This document shows positions 11,904-24,465 of a DNA stretch of 64,000 bases, piece by piece. The notes beneath the pieces are model-generated. The model was not told where the DNA came from, did not search any database, and saw only the letters and a list, made by a program, of their open reading frames with translations. The translations under genes and the position numbers were made by a program. The stretch is from NCBI GenBank assembly GCA_025642065.1, contig JAODUP010001138.1, forward strand, positions 1-64,000. Direction: 5' to 3'. This DNA is from Paralvinella palmiformis (lineage: Eukaryota; Annelida; Polychaeta; Terebellida; Alvinellidae). Numbering within the stretch: position 1 is the first letter of the stretch; every line of letters starts with the position of its first letter.

Positions 11904-12744
11904 AATATCTTTAGGACCATTTTACCCTATTCTTGAGACTCCTCTATTGAATTGTGAATTCGTTAAACAGTGAGAAAGTCCAACATCTGTTACCCAAAAC
12001 ATCTGTCACGTGACTAACAAACTGAATTGCGTTAGATCACTGATTCAGGATCGTTAATCTCGCTTAATTAGTTCAATTAGGATTACCTCATTTGTTTTCA
12101 TAAGAAAAATCAGGGCGCAAGTAATTGTTACCATTTTCAAATTTATTGTACTAATATTAATTTTCTTAGAGAATTGTCCTAACTCCTGGTTCAGTTAATA
12201 TTTCATATTGTGGGTGGTGTGGGGTGGTATGAGTGGGGGTAGGTTCTTACGATGTATTCGTGTAACTAAGGGGGGAGGGGGTTGATAAATTTGGTTGTCA
12301 TTTCTTTGGTTTATATAATAACTAATTTTAATTCCCGTTTGACAGTTACTTTTAATACGCTGCTGTAGACTTGATGAGACCGGGATAGTTTTCATTGTAT
12401 AGAAGTATTTACTTATTTACTTACTTTGTAATTCCTGGTTTGTTGTGTATTAAAAAATAAAGCACTTCTATGAGATAATAATGTGCTTTCTGACAATATT
12501 TATAACCAGTAGGGTTTATTGCAAGAAGTTTCATAGGCCAAAACAGTTACTGGAAACTGCAAGTTATTGTATGCAGTAAGATAATTGCTGTTTGTAGTAA
12601 GACCAGTTTATGTCAAATAACATAAAGTCTGAATATTAAAGGAGAATAAAGTAGAAGATTGACAACAACAAATATACCGAAATAAATTATTATCTTTATT
12701 AAGGCTTATTATTTATTATTATAGGCATTTATTTACACGTACGT
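11904..12744. other. AT-rich unique DNA, nothing recognised
   Basis: No open frame worth calling. The 66-codon reverse frame at 12195-12395 is proline-rich by chance over a G-rich patch. Confidence 0.35.
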
Positions 12745-12815
12745 ACGCGCGCATGCACACACATAAACGAACGCGCACACACACACCCACACGTTCGCAC
12801 GCACACACACACACA

Positions 12816-12856
<41 letters not shown>

Positions 12857-12960
12857 ACGACTGTGTGTACGTGCGTGTGTGCGTGCGTGTGTGTGTGTAT
12901 GTTTGTGCGCACGCGCGCGCCTTTATCTGAGAAGAGATTATCTTCTGGATTAATATAATA

Positions 12961-13011
<51 letters not shown>
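12745..13011. repeat. (AC)n, (GT)n and (AT)n cluster
   Basis: An AC/GCAC tract (12745-12854) is followed by its GT/GC complement (12861-12915), giving inverted arms, and then by an (AT)n run (12962-13011). Confidence 0.9.
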
Positions 13012-13017
<6 letters not shown>

Positions 13018-14356
13018 CTTATAGCTAAGAGTTCGAATGTTACGAGTAGGTCTATTATTATTCATGTGAATGAAATATTAAATTATCCTACCTGTATTCG
13101 ATTATTTTAATAAAATAATAACATTGACAATTATGTTATGATAACTTTATGTGGTTATTTAAATTTGAATAACATTAAAAAAACGATAAACATCACATAT
13201 CAGATACTGGGTTATTAATTATTTTTAATGGCTATCGTAACACTACAAAAAGTTTTGTTTAATTTCAGAAATAAACTTTACATATAATTATAGCAGAAAT
13301 TTCGTTGACATTAGGCAATTATCGGAGATCTATTGAATAGAGCGAATTAACCGTCATCAGAACTAGATTACATAAGTAATTAGTTGTTGTTAATAATCTA
13401 GATATAAGTTTAAACAGACTTCTGGATTGTGGTAGTAACTATTGATAGGGCTCGTCTGTAAAATGTCGTTTTCATCCCGACATCAGTTCGGTTTCAATAA
13501 TCCTATTCAATTTTTGTTTAATTATCTCCGTAATACAGGTCTAGTCTGTATGTCAGTTTAATGACAGTTTTAACATCATCATCATCATCATCATCATCAT
13601 CATAGGTACCACAACTATCATCATCCTCATACTCAGCAGCAACAGCAACAGGAAAAACTAAGCTAATTATAGACTTAAAATTTCATTTACATGTTATTTC
13701 TAATGAAGTAAATCTGAGTTAATTGTATTTTTTACGTCAGAGCCGGAGCCATTTATTAGACGTTTTTACGTGGATTATAAATTAATCAAATTATATATAA
13801 CCATGTCGTGATGAAGGACGGGACGAGGTTGATGTGTTACTCCGGGGTTAGACATTATCGCTGTTTATAACGCAATAGGTTATTTATTAATCATAATAAT
13901 ATTTATATTTGGTGTAGTGACGGTTGAGTCTATCCCTTTCCGTCTTAACGTGTGTTTATCACCTGTATCATCGACACCTACTTCATCACTGGCTCCATCA
14001 ACATCATTGTCTATATGTTTGTCATCTATATTATACACCTTCTATCATTATATACTATTTGATGACACCCCAGTGTGTCCATATGTCACCGCGATGCCGT
14101 GTAAACTATAACCAACCTTCTGTAATTAACCACGACGCCTCCAGCCAAAACCCCCACCCCGCTCGGCACGATATCACCGCATGACGTCATTTACGTACGT
14201 AGCTCACGTAATACGTCGACGGTGTCAGCGATGAACGACGTCTAACTAGATCACAACATGTTTACGGCTTTCATTAATCCGGTAATTTGTTGATAGACTT
14301 GTGTAGCTCTCGACCAGACACCTGTATCTTCTTATAGCGTAATCTCACATTTATAG
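13012..14356. other. AT-rich DNA, no gene recognised
   Basis: Includes a short (ATC)n run at 13573-13604. Overlapping + frames at 13917-14184 have no recognisable protein character. Confidence 0.35.
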
Positions 14357-14490
14357 ACAGACAGACAGACGGACAGACAGATGGACGGACGGACGGACGG
14401 ACAAACAGACAAATAAACAAACAGACAAATAGACAGACAGACAGACAGACAAACAAACAGACAGAGAGACAAACAGACAGACAAACATCA
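14357..14490. repeat. (CAGA)n/(CGGA)n tetranucleotide array
   Basis: Degenerate CAGA, CGGA and CAAA units spanning about 130 bp. Confidence 0.9.
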
Positions 14491-14983
14491 TGGGAGGCAG
14501 GAACGCACATAGCCAGCAAGAGAGACACGTACGCAGACACAGCGCTTTTTGGCGTTAGTTAACCAATTAATGAGTTAATTTTGCTGACATAAACAGATTT
14601 TAGACAGAATCAAGCCAACATTTCTGTATTAACGACCATAGTTTTGCGTTATTGGTTTGAGAATCCTTACGATGTGTGTGGACTGCTCGATCCCGTGAAA
14701 AACACCCCCCCCTTCCACCCCCCGTGGCGGGTACCGTTTTGTCTAGGTACCACTTTGGCTTAAATCCACATCCGGTTGTAGGCGGTTTTGTTCAGTAAGT
14801 TACACACTCCAAGGCCGAATCAACCCGTTACCGTAGACCTGTTCAAACCTGCCCCTTCTTTGTCGAGTGTGCGGCACCTACATAATAAAATAAAATGTGA
14901 TTAATTTTACTTTAAAAATCTGTCCCATTAGGAGCCGACCAACAGGTGAACACATGGTGGAACCTCTCTATCGTCTAAACTAC
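14491..14983. other. Unique DNA, nothing recognised
   Basis: Contains C-rich runs at about 14705-14722. No coding feature is supported. Confidence 0.35.
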
Positions 14984-15112
14984 TCAACGACACATTACAA
15001 AACGACTAACCTCTCTAAACGTGACAGTAACAAGAACGACCCAGGGTTTCAACGACACATTACAAAACGACAACCTGTCTAAACGTGACAGGAACAAGAA
15101 CGACCCAGGGTA
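14984..15112. repeat. 65-bp tandem duplication
   Basis: Copies start at 14984 and 15049 with TCAACGACACATTACAAAAC and both end in AAGAACGACCCAGGGT. They differ by only a few bases and a 1-bp indel, so the duplication is fairly recent. Confidence 0.9.
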
Positions 15113-15900
15113 GCATGAAGGTGTTTTAATTTATTGTATAACCGAAAACGATATATCTGTTTTATTAAGAAAGAGTTACCAGGTAACAAAAACCCGTCAC
15201 ACGCAAACCACTAAACCATCCTCTGTACTAAATTTTATTATCCGACATTGCACCATCACAGCTCCTAGAAGCGAGGATAGTAAAATTAACCATAGCCGTT
15301 TATTGACCTGTTGACCTGTTCTACTTTGACCAATGAAACCCCATCAAACCTAAACTTAACTAGGTTAAAGGTTTGTCCTATCACCGAACAGTATTCGAGA
15401 TCTGGTTATATGGCCGATTGATGGCGCCACCTGTATTAGTTTAGTCACATTTAGATGAAGTATTATGACATAACAAGTAAAAGCAAATTGAGTCTAAAGA
15501 AGGCTTAGATAATTGGTGTCAGCTGCCAATATGTTGTTACGTACTAGCTGGGGACGCGATAGCTGGATACTGGGGACAACTCGGCCCGGAACAAATCGTC
15601 CTCGTACCATTCAACTATGCCATAGTCATGATAGTGCTGGGACATCTCGACTCTATCAGTCTGAAAGCAATTGAAGTGTGTCAGAAACCAGATAATATAA
15701 AGATGACTAGTTCTGTATAGGGATGAGGTATGCTGTTCTAGACAGCGAGGGAGTGAATGAGCGAGTGAGGCTTGACAACATATTGATGTTCTGTACAGAG
15801 AGATAACATAGATCTATATTGTTTTATGTAGAACGATACACTAAAGATAGCAAAAAAAGGTAGCATAGATACATGCTGCACTGCAGGTATCGTATAGATA
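15113..15900. other. Unique DNA, nothing recognised
   Basis: No gene-like signal. A motif GATGTTCTGTACAGAGAGAT near 15785 recurs in weaker form at about 16150 and 16178. Confidence 0.35.
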
Positions 15901-15901
15901 G

Positions 15902-15966
<65 letters not shown>

Positions 15967-16037
15967 GTGTGTTGTAGTATAGGTAAAGTATATATATATA
16001 TTGTTATGACTAGAGATAACCTAGAAATATACTCACT

Positions 16038-16094
<57 letters not shown>

Positions 16095-16095
16095 T
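15901..16095. repeat. Inverted compound microsatellite (AT)n(GT)n ... (AC)n(AT)n
   Basis: The left arm is AT then GT (15904-15975). The right arm is AC then AT (16038-16094). The arms are reverse complements separated by about 60 bp, a potential large hairpin. Confidence 0.9.
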
Positions 16096-16639
16096 GCTAT
16101 GCACGACAGTAACATAACTGTTGTTATATATAGAAATGATGTTGGAATATGATGTTCTGTACAAAAAGATAACACAGAGATATGGTGTTCTGTGTAGAGA
16201 TAACTTTGAGATATATTTCCGTTGATATGGACCTTTAGCTAGAAGCCACCTTGGGGAATTACGCGCCAAAATGGGGCGCAGAAATTGCGTTATCTTCACT
16301 GAACAGTTCATAAACAACATCGATAGCAACTGATAATTATCGTATATATGATAGGATTGTGGATCCAGGTTATACGCCGAATAGGAATGTGACATATAAC
16401 AAAGGGCATTAGATCGTGCGGATTGTTCAGGATACCTAAGGCTATTGACGTATTGCCAAATGGGAGGCCAGCGAGTATTGCTTATTTCGTCCAATCCTTA
16501 CTCCAATTTTACTTCAGCGTTTCATCCATATTCCATCATTACTCCACTGTACTTGGGCTCAGATTATAATTCGGTCACGTTTTGTTTCCGGGAAAAGAAC
16601 ATATCAAAATGGCGATTAGATATATAATTCGTAACCAAC

Positions 16640-17230
16640 AGAAAAATGTGGACAACAGCCAGGACAACTCTAACTATATATTAATATTAAGACATGGACA
16701 ACTTCGCCAAATAGACTGGACAATAGCAGGATAGAGCCGTGACAACTTGATGAAACAACGTGCACAATATCTGATAGCCTGAGTAGTATATGTTCTAACA
16801 TCTAGAAACAACATCTGGATTAGAATTGCTTAGCCTCGGAGCTAGTCACACCTGGGACTTATGGCCGGGAGCGGGCGCGGGGAGAGGGGACGTGGTCATT
16901 CTAGGGCAGCAAATCCCATGAACACAAACATAATTCGGATTCGAACTCACATCTCGGAGGTTTGCAGCGCAGTGGTTTAACTATTACGCGATCGGAATGC
17001 ATCAAATGACATCTTGAACTAACGTGAACATGATCTGGATCAGTCATGTAGAAAAGCTAAAAACATCATGGAAAAAGGACAATATTTCGATGCACCGTGG
17101 ACAATATTTAGAAACGACGTGGCCTTCATATTTGCGCGACGCAAAGGCAATCTAGAAATAATACGCAAATCCCAAAGTGACTGTTTAGAAACAACATGGT
17201 CAACAATCAGAAACTAATATGAAAGAGAAA
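16640..17230. repeat. Highly degenerate minisatellite around a SINE insertion
   Basis: Variants of CTAGAAACAACATGGACAAT recur irregularly, for example near 16640, 16730, 16800, 17095 and 17190. The period is too eroded to define by eye. A family 2 SINE lies inside it. Confidence 0.5.
16905..16995 (-). mobile_element. SINE family 2, copy 2
   Basis: Read on the minus strand: A-box-like TAGTTAAACCACTGCGCTGC, then a B-box GAGTTCGAATCC, then GTTTGTGTTCATGGGATTTG, matching the head and start of the family 2 body. The 3' part is eroded. Confidence 0.65.
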
Positions 17231-18025
17231 TTATGACAAATAAAAAAAGGAGAAAATGCCTACACACTTCACAGACTATATCAGAAAAAGAACAATAAGT
17301 ACAGCGGAAACGAACTCTAATAATGCCTGGAAAGAGAGCAGACGATATCAGGAAATAAATTGCTGCTGAAATATAGGAAAACAAGAAAATCTTTATTCAT
17401 AAGCTTTTTTTCTTCAAAGTGTATTTATTTTCGTGGCCACTTTCCGCCAATTTGTCCGAAGTCGTAAAATGGGGTCTGTTCCTCTCGAAACTGGAGTCTT
17501 ATCTGAAACCAACTCGTCGGCGGTGTTATTGAACGGGCTGTTTATTTTTGGCCGGATTATCAATCAATTCTGATTATCTGCCGACTCCAGGCTGACAGAC
17601 TGACATCTTTCAGGAGGATCTATCCCGGAGTGAGAGTGGTCCAGCAAGAATCTAGCGTTAGTCCCAATATCACGTGACCGGGGCAGTAATCGTTGGCATA
17701 TTTCCGGAGAATGGCGTCGTTGTTCGGAAGTCGCTAACAAGTGATAGATATCGGCGGCCATTTCTGACTTAAGAAGGTTTGGTATTCCGCGTTGTAAATG
17801 CGGACCCTTGTTCGTACGTCGGATAAGTCATTGGCGTTGAATAGAGCTTGACTGTATTATCAGCTTGACCTAGACCCTGTCGGATAAGAAATTTCGTGTT
17901 TATTATAGAATAATTCTGTTATTAGACCTATATACTTTTATTTAATTCAGCGTGTGCTCTGTTTATACTTAGTTGATAATATAGTATCGTTCAGCTCCAC
18001 TGGCCATTTATCTACCTCAGAGTGG
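17231..18025. other. Unique DNA, nothing recognised
   Basis: Mostly unique sequence. A 65-codon reverse frame at 17564-17761 has no recognised motif. Confidence 0.35.
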
Positions 18026-18115
18026 TGTGTGTGTACGCGCGCGCATATGTGTGTTTTAGGGTACATATAAAGAGGCAACAGGTACAGAGCATCAACATAT
18101 CTAAACATCCTTCGA
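18026..18115 (+). repeat. Possible eroded copy of the AC-anchored repeat
   Basis: A GT tract ending GTGTGTTTTAGGGTACATAT, then AGAGGCAACAGGTACAGAGC, parallels GTGTGTTTTAGCTGTGTAT and AAGGCACAGGCACAGAG at 11070-11115. The similarity fades after about 60 bp. Confidence 0.4.
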
Positions 18116-18566
18116 AACCTACCTCCATAAATCTAAATACAACTATACATACATTGATCTAAAAATAAAATGTTCCATACCTCCACATATTGATAGATGT
18201 GTTCGTATACCTAAGCACGTGTCTGGTCTACTCATCAGCCTGTGGGAACCAGCTAATTCGCTTTTCGTACGCGACAAATATGTCACGCCCACAGGAAAGC
18301 GGCTACATGCAGGCTACGTACAAAAAGCGGAAGCACGTAAAAAACATACCATTTGATACCACAGCTCGCAGCAAACAACACGTGCGTGTGGTTCAATGGT
18401 GACTTGTTACATACATATCATAAACTATTTTGACACCACAGTTTACATTCAACAGTAATTTTCTGTGGTCCAAAAGAAACCTGTATATAAAACAATTCGA
18501 CACCTCAGATGCTGACCTCAGCTTTATTCTGTGTTCGAATAACTAAATAAATCCTACCTTTATGAA

Positions 18567-18568
<2 letters not shown>

Positions 18569-18662
<94 letters not shown>

Positions 18663-18782
18663 CGCGCGTGTGTGTCTATAAATATGTATGTATGTGTATG
18701 TGTGTGTATGTGTGTGTGTGTTGTTGTGTGTAGCATATGAGTGTGTGCGTGTTTGTGTAGGTAAACGGTGTGTGTGTGTGTG

Positions 18783-18848
<66 letters not shown>

Positions 18849-18850
18849 TG
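18569..18850. repeat. (AT)n, (GT)n, (AT)n compound microsatellites
   Basis: An AT run (18569-18644), then imperfect GT-rich DNA (18645-18782), then a second AT run (18787-18844) followed by another short GT run. Confidence 0.95.
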
Positions 18851-19314
18851 TGTGTGTGTCTGTGTGTGTTTATCTGTAAAGTGCTCATTATATTCAAATA
18901 AGATTCATCTGCCTGACACCATAATCCTGTCCCAAAAGGTACATCTATTTTTCGTTTCGGAGTCAGAACATTGGTGATACTTAGATATGAACACAATTGA
19001 ATCAATCTATTAAGGCTGTCCTGTGGGATGACTATCGATGGTTCTATTTGTGAGCTCTGGTGGTCCAGCGGTTAACGTGTTCCACGTGAAAAGGCCCGAA
19101 ACTTAATATCCGAGGCTATAACATCATAGGTGACTATGACGTGTTAAATGTCGCCATCCCAATGTAATTACAAAAAGTGGAATGTTGATGACCTTGTGAG
19201 CAGTTAAAATACTCTATCTTTGGTCATCGTCAGAATCCTTCAGTTTCATCCATCAGTAACATTCTCTTGGAAGTGGGGGTGGGGAAGGGAGGGAGGCGAG
19301 GTGTAATTGGTATA

Positions 19315-19358
<44 letters not shown>

Positions 19359-19369
19359 TTACTACTACA
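19315..19369. repeat. (TAC)n microsatellite
   Basis: About 18 TAC units with one TAT variant. Confidence 0.95.
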
Positions 19370-19772
19370 TATTGATAGATCACACCTTTTGAGCTTAATG
19401 GTCAAATAAAAAAAGGAACTCTATTTTTGAGGTAATATCCAGACTTGTTAAATCTAATCCACATCCACAAATAGTAACAATTCTGTAATATAATAGTAAC
19501 TTTATATTAAGATTTTAAATAAGTCCCTAGAATAACATCGGTTATAATAAAAGTAATATTTTTTGCCTATTTTATTATTATGTTCCAAAATTTCCATCAA
19601 TCAGTATCGTAAGATTGAGGAAGGAATCGATAATTAACTTTAAAATTGACCTGATAAATCTCTGTTATCTTATAATTACGGATATACCCATTGCCATATT
19701 TGACGAATCATATATTGTTTTAATAGATCAGATATGAACCGATCCCTGTCTCATAAGTGCACATACGCATAT
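19370..19772. other. AT-rich DNA, nothing recognised
   Basis: No gene-like signal. Confidence 0.35.
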
Positions 19773-20075
19773 GATATGTTAATGACCTTCTACTGGATAT
19801 GTTTATCAAGGTAGAGTTTCTATTTGATATGTTAATCAAGCTAGACTTTCAATTGGCTATGTTGATCAAGGTAGACTTTCTATTGGATATGTTAATGAAG
19901 GTTGACTTTCTATTGAATATGTTAATCAAGGTAGACTTTTTATTCGATATGTTAATCGATGTAAACTTTTTAATGGATATCTTAATCAGGGTAGAGTTTC
20001 TCTTGGATATCTTAATTAAGGTAGACTGTCTCTTGGACATGTTAATCAAGGTAGACCTTTTCTTAGATAACTACG
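19773..20075. repeat. 30-bp minisatellite, about 9-10 units, open on both strands
   Basis: The unit starts GATATGTTAATCAAGGTAGA and continues CTTTCTATTG. Because 30 is a multiple of three and the unit lacks stops in one frame of each strand, it yields a 101-codon + frame (repeat MLIKVDFLLD) and a reverse frame (repeat INISNRKSTL). I see no promoter, splice site or homologue and treat it as non-coding. Confidence 0.9.
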
Positions 20076-20189
20076 GTAATTCAAATTTGACGAGCTCAGT
20101 CTAGTCTTCAGCCATAGATCATAGCTTCAGTAACTTGTATATAATTCTAAGTTTGTAACTAGACAATGTTTCGTCAATGGGTTACATCC

Positions 20190-20362
20190 GTATCTATGAC
20201 CTCACGGGGTTAGAGCTTGTGACTTCTTACTCATGGTCGTGTTGTGCTAGAGGTCAGGGGTTCGAACCCAGATCGTGGCCCTATAGTAGGAGGAGTTCGT
20301 CATCTAGCCAGGCAACGGGCAAGGTTTTCTCACCGCCGAATATGTCATCTATTGTATAGTCC
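20190..20362 (+). mobile_element. SINE family 3, copy 1
   Basis: The tRNA-like head has GGGGTTAGAGCTTGTG, an extended middle CTTACTCATGGTCGTG, and a B-box GGGGTTCGAACCC. A body follows with AGGTTTTCTCACCGCCGAAT and GTCATCTATTG. The same arrangement is found on the minus strand at 26936-27097. The long middle segment suggests an origin from a tRNA with a long variable arm, or a fused linker. Confidence 0.75.
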
Positions 20363-20580
20363 AAATTTGCTTGGAAATAGAGTTCGCGGTAAACCAATAA
20401 TTACGGACTATATCCGCCTCTCGGATTTGAGATAGTTAGCCACGAAATATAACTGCCATTTCGGCTGTTCGGCCAGTTGACATCTGTGTGTTTGTGTGTT
20501 TGTGTATGTGTGTTGTTGCGTTTGTCGAAAGATGTTTCCTTCGTCGAGTAAATGGCCACGAGCTCGCCTGACTGGAAGGT

Positions 20581-20656
20581 GTGTGTGTGTGTGTGTATAT
20601 GGGTGTGTGCATGGGTGTGCGTGTGTGTGTGTGTGTGTGTGCGTGTGCGTGCGTTT
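20581..20656. repeat. (GT)n-rich tract
   Basis: Imperfect GT repeat with GTGC and GTAT variants. Confidence 0.9.
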
Positions 20657-21560
20657 ATAAGAATGCTCTACCGGATCTCGTCCATCCGTATTGGAATTTT
20701 GTTTCCGGATTCTGCCATCACTTTATGACCAGAAGAGAACATGATTTTGGTCTAATTACTTTAACATACTATCGTCCAGTAGTCGGTGGTACGTGTGCCC
20801 TCGGCGTTTTCGAGGCCGAAGAACGTGATTTGTTTCGATGTTTTCTGCGATTTGTGTCCGTCAGCTGATGGTTTGAGGATTCCCGGTGTTTGTAAGGAGC
20901 ACCTGGAGCTTGACGGACGGGCGTGGTATATACCTGAGATGTTGGCGTGGAAACCATTGGTAAACAAACTCGTAAACGACAGAAGTCATACGCCCTGATC
21001 AACCATCGACTATAGAATGCCCACCGATGCGCGTACCTGACTGGTAACTTTGCCGAAGAGGAGAGCGCAGTGCCCCCCCCTCCCATCACTCGGGCCACGA
21101 TTGAGGGAGGGGGTGCCTTTTTGTGTTTATTATAAGTATCGTTATTAGTAGGAAAGTTGATGATGATAAATAGTGAGGCCTTTGACGGCCGGGATACCCC
21201 CCTTCCAGTCCCCTCCCCCCTTTTCCTGCTGCTGCCGCCGCTCATATTACGCTGATATACAGAGATACAGTCATCGTAGTTCATGGTCATCGAGGCATAC
21301 ATCGATTCACCCACTGAACCACCCGATCATCCACTCGACAGGGATCCACCCACCCCTACCGTTTGCGCTTTTTATATTCTACCGTATAGATGGACTGATA
21401 CTCAAAAACAAGACACTGTCGTAGACCAGCTCGTAGAGCAATGAAGTGTAAATCGTCTGATCCTGGTGCCGAATCTCACTGTGACCTTAGTCTGTTGGAT
21501 GGTTCATCTGGTTGTCTCAGTTTCCTATGCTAGGAAGTAATTAATCAGCCATATCTTCAA
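20657..21560. other. Unique DNA, no gene recognised
   Basis: Long non-repetitive stretch with several overlapping open frames (for example 20786-20998 + and 20769-21314 -). None shows a known domain, and the two strands are open over the same bases. Poly-C and G runs occur at 21073-21082 and 21106-21114. Confidence 0.35.
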
Positions 21561-21890
21561 CACTCACTCACTCACTCACTCACTCACTCACTCACTCACT
21601 CACTCACTCACTCACTCACTCACTCACTCACTCACTCACTCACTCACTCACTCACTCACTCACTCACTCACTCACTCACTCACTCACTCACTCACTCACT
21701 CACTCACTCACTCTATCCTCCTCACTCACTCACTCACTCACTCCTCCTCCTCCTCACTCACTCACTCACTCACTCCACCACTCACTCACTCACTCACTCA
21801 CTCACTCACTCACTCACTCACTCACTCACTCACTCACTCACTCACTCACTCACTCACTCACTCACTCACTCACTCACTCACTCACTCACT
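21561..21890. repeat. (CACT)n tetranucleotide array with interruptions
   Basis: About 80 units, interrupted near 21713-21723, 21742-21755 and 21775-21781 by TCC-type insertions. Confidence 0.95.
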
Positions 21891-22250
21891 AAACCCCCAC
21901 CCATATTAGAAGCAATTAAACCCCCCCGGGCGGCCATTAATCATATATATAATCTCCCATTTAGTATCGTATACTTCTTGGCCCATTTATCATTGTTACT
22001 TCTCTCCATGCTTCCCTCCCAGTCATCCCACATTACGTACGTCCTACTTGTTGCACCCGTCATAAATAACACCCAATCCAACACCCACTGTGGCCGACTA
22101 ATTTTTCCCCTCTCCCACCTCAACCACCATCACAAATGTCTTCGGGCTAGAACCAGGAAATGTTGACCAATTTTATTATCACTGACCTAATTATTGATAA
22201 TATAACCTACCGCTGATACCATCCTCTACTAATGTTCTCTCTAACCCGAG
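21891..22250. other. Pyrimidine-rich unique DNA, nothing recognised
   Basis: C-rich patches and short frames only. Confidence 0.35.
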
Positions 22251-22485
22251 TAGCTACTGGCTTAGTTTAGGTCAAGGGAAGTCGGATTAGGTCGGGTCAG
22301 CTTCAATTAGGTTATGTTATCTTAAGATGACATATATATTACGCCAAATCAACCTAGATTATTAGCATTAGATGTTTGCTAAGGTCAACGTAAGTTAGCC
22401 TAGATTAGGTCAAGATAGTTTAGACTAGCCCAGTTTAGTCGAAGTCGGCCTAGATTAGCCTACGTTGGCCTGGATTTACCTACAT
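22251..22485. repeat. Degenerate repeat of TTAGGTCAA / GCCTAGATTA motifs
   Basis: Variants of GGTCAAG, TTAGGTC and GCCTAGATTAG recur about a dozen times, an eroded minisatellite with units of roughly 10-22 bp. Confidence 0.5.
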
Positions 22486-22983
22486 CGGGGATACATCCTG
22501 ACACTTTTCATCCCGTAATGAGATAGTGTCATATTTTGTTATTTGGCATCCGACAGGAAAATCTGACATTTATATAACAACATTTGGTCGTAAATGATCA
22601 AAAATATTATATGTCCATAACGGGATTTATGATATGTTCTTTATTTAATGCTAAATATCCTTAACGAAGAGTTATGTAAAACCTAAAATCAACCACTACG
22701 CCTCAGTTGTCCTCATAACTACTCTATATAGTTCACTTAATAATAAACTGGTCGTTGTTTAGAATGAGAAATCTGTTATACTGGAAAACACAAACCGCTC
22801 TTACAGTACGCTAATAAAATATTGCATATTTTATATTTATCGATCTTGATATTTTCGTAGCGTTCTGGATACAAATCATATTGATAGGCTGATGTGTTAG
22901 ACGGAACCGAGTAGTGTATCTGTGACGTCTAATGATAGAATGTTGACGTTTTGACAAAATAAACTGTTTTCATTTGATGACAA
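22486..22983. other. AT-rich DNA, nothing recognised
   Basis: No gene-like signal. Confidence 0.35.
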
Positions 22984-23125
22984 GATCTGTTCCGATGGCG
23001 CAGTGGCTTGAGCAGTGTGCTGTAAACCTCCGGGTTGTGGGTTAGAATCTGTCTCGTGTCTGTATTTGTGGGATTTATTTCTCTCGACAGACGCCACTCG
23101 GCCATAAGTCCTAGGTATGACCAGT
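22984..23125 (+). mobile_element. SINE family 2, copy 3
   Basis: The head GATGGCGCAGTGGCTTGAGC and degenerate B-box GGGTTAGAATC are followed by the body CTGTATTTGTGGGATTTATT, then TTCTCTCGACAGACGCCACT and CGGCCATAAGTCC. The well-kept A-box makes this one of the better copies for the family head. Confidence 0.8.
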
Positions 23126-23275
23126 GTCGGGGCTTAATAATTCAACAAACACAGCGTCAAATGTTCGATTATTTTTAATGGTGATTTAAAAAAAGAGGCA
23201 GTCACGTTTTATAAAATAAACAGGAATTTGTATAATGTGTCAGAATGTGTCAAATGAATGTACAACACGCACTCT

Positions 23276-23378
23276 TTCACACATGCACGCGCACGCGCGT
23301 ATTCACGCACACGCACGCTCGATCGCACGCACGCGCGCACACACACACACACACATATGCACGTATTCAGCGGGCGCG

Positions 23379-23453
<75 letters not shown>

Positions 23454-23481
23454 TGATTTATTATTATTATTATTATTATTA
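23276..23481. repeat. (CACG/AC)n, (AT)n and (TTA)n cluster
   Basis: CACG/AC-rich DNA (23276-23356), an AT run (23382-23448) and a TTA run (23459-23481). Confidence 0.9.
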
Positions 23482-23906
23482 TTTGTGATGTTATCACTCA
23501 ATTGTTGTCATTAGTCTGTTTGTATAATTACAGTAAACATTTTCAGATCTTATTGTGTAATCGATCATTGAGGAGCTTAGGTGACCTATGACCCCTAATA
23601 ATCTCTTATCAGTGTTTCCGCCTTGGGTATCTATTTTTACTTCATCTTTCATCACCCAACAACACTGATTTGTGGATCTTCTCTCAGAAATCGGATACTT
23701 TAGTTAGGTCAATAATAAGCAAGTTAGAAGACGAGGATGTTGACAGATGGAGTTTGTTTACAACAGCCAGAAATCAACATAATTACTCCTCTAATTAACA
23801 ATCTGTCTTACTTATTGTCATGTTCTTAATTAAAATAAGAGAAGGGGGGGGGTGGCTTTACCATGTTGAATGTCTTTTTCTTATAAATCTATAGTTTAAA
23901 TTAATT

Positions 23907-23910
<4 letters not shown>
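23482..23910. other. Unique DNA, nothing recognised
   Basis: No gene-like signal. A short G run lies at 23846-23853. Confidence 0.35.
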
Positions 23911-23993
<83 letters not shown>

Positions 23994-24029
23994 TGTATAG
24001 GCGCGTGTGTGTGTGTGTGTGTGTGTGTT
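23911..24029. repeat. (AT)n/(GT)n microsatellite
   Basis: An AT run of about 74 bp followed by an interrupted GT run. Confidence 0.95.
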
Positions 24030-24465
24030 TGTATGACAGTGTGACATTTCCTTTCAAGGACAAATCCAACATAGGTCGGCTTTCAACTAATTAGATTACC
24101 ATTATTCATTACTTAAATTAATAGCATTATTATTGTCATAATCACGTACACGTGCACACCGCACGTGATGAGACAATAAGGATGACAATTACTGCTCATC
24201 GTTTTATTCATTTGGTAACAATTTGAATTATCTGTACCTGGATATATTGTCACATATTAATAATATACAGAAAAATGTAAAGAAAAAGCCTGTAAATCTA
24301 GTAATGACATTAAACGCTCATTTTGGGTCAATGTCCCCTTAATCACCAATTTTTCATTTATTATTTGGGTAGATATTCATAATAATTAGTTCTTTGTTCC
24401 ATTTAGAAAGGATTTTAAAGATCGATTTGTTTCTAGCTTCTTTGAGATGGACCCGTCTCCATCGT
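24030..24465. other. AT-rich DNA, nothing recognised
   Basis: A small inverted repeat CACGTGCACACCGCACGTG lies at about 24149-24168. Otherwise no signal. Confidence 0.35.

Noticed and set aside
20769..21314. 181-codon reverse frame
   Set aside because: Forward frames are open over the same bases, and no domain or homology is recognisable.
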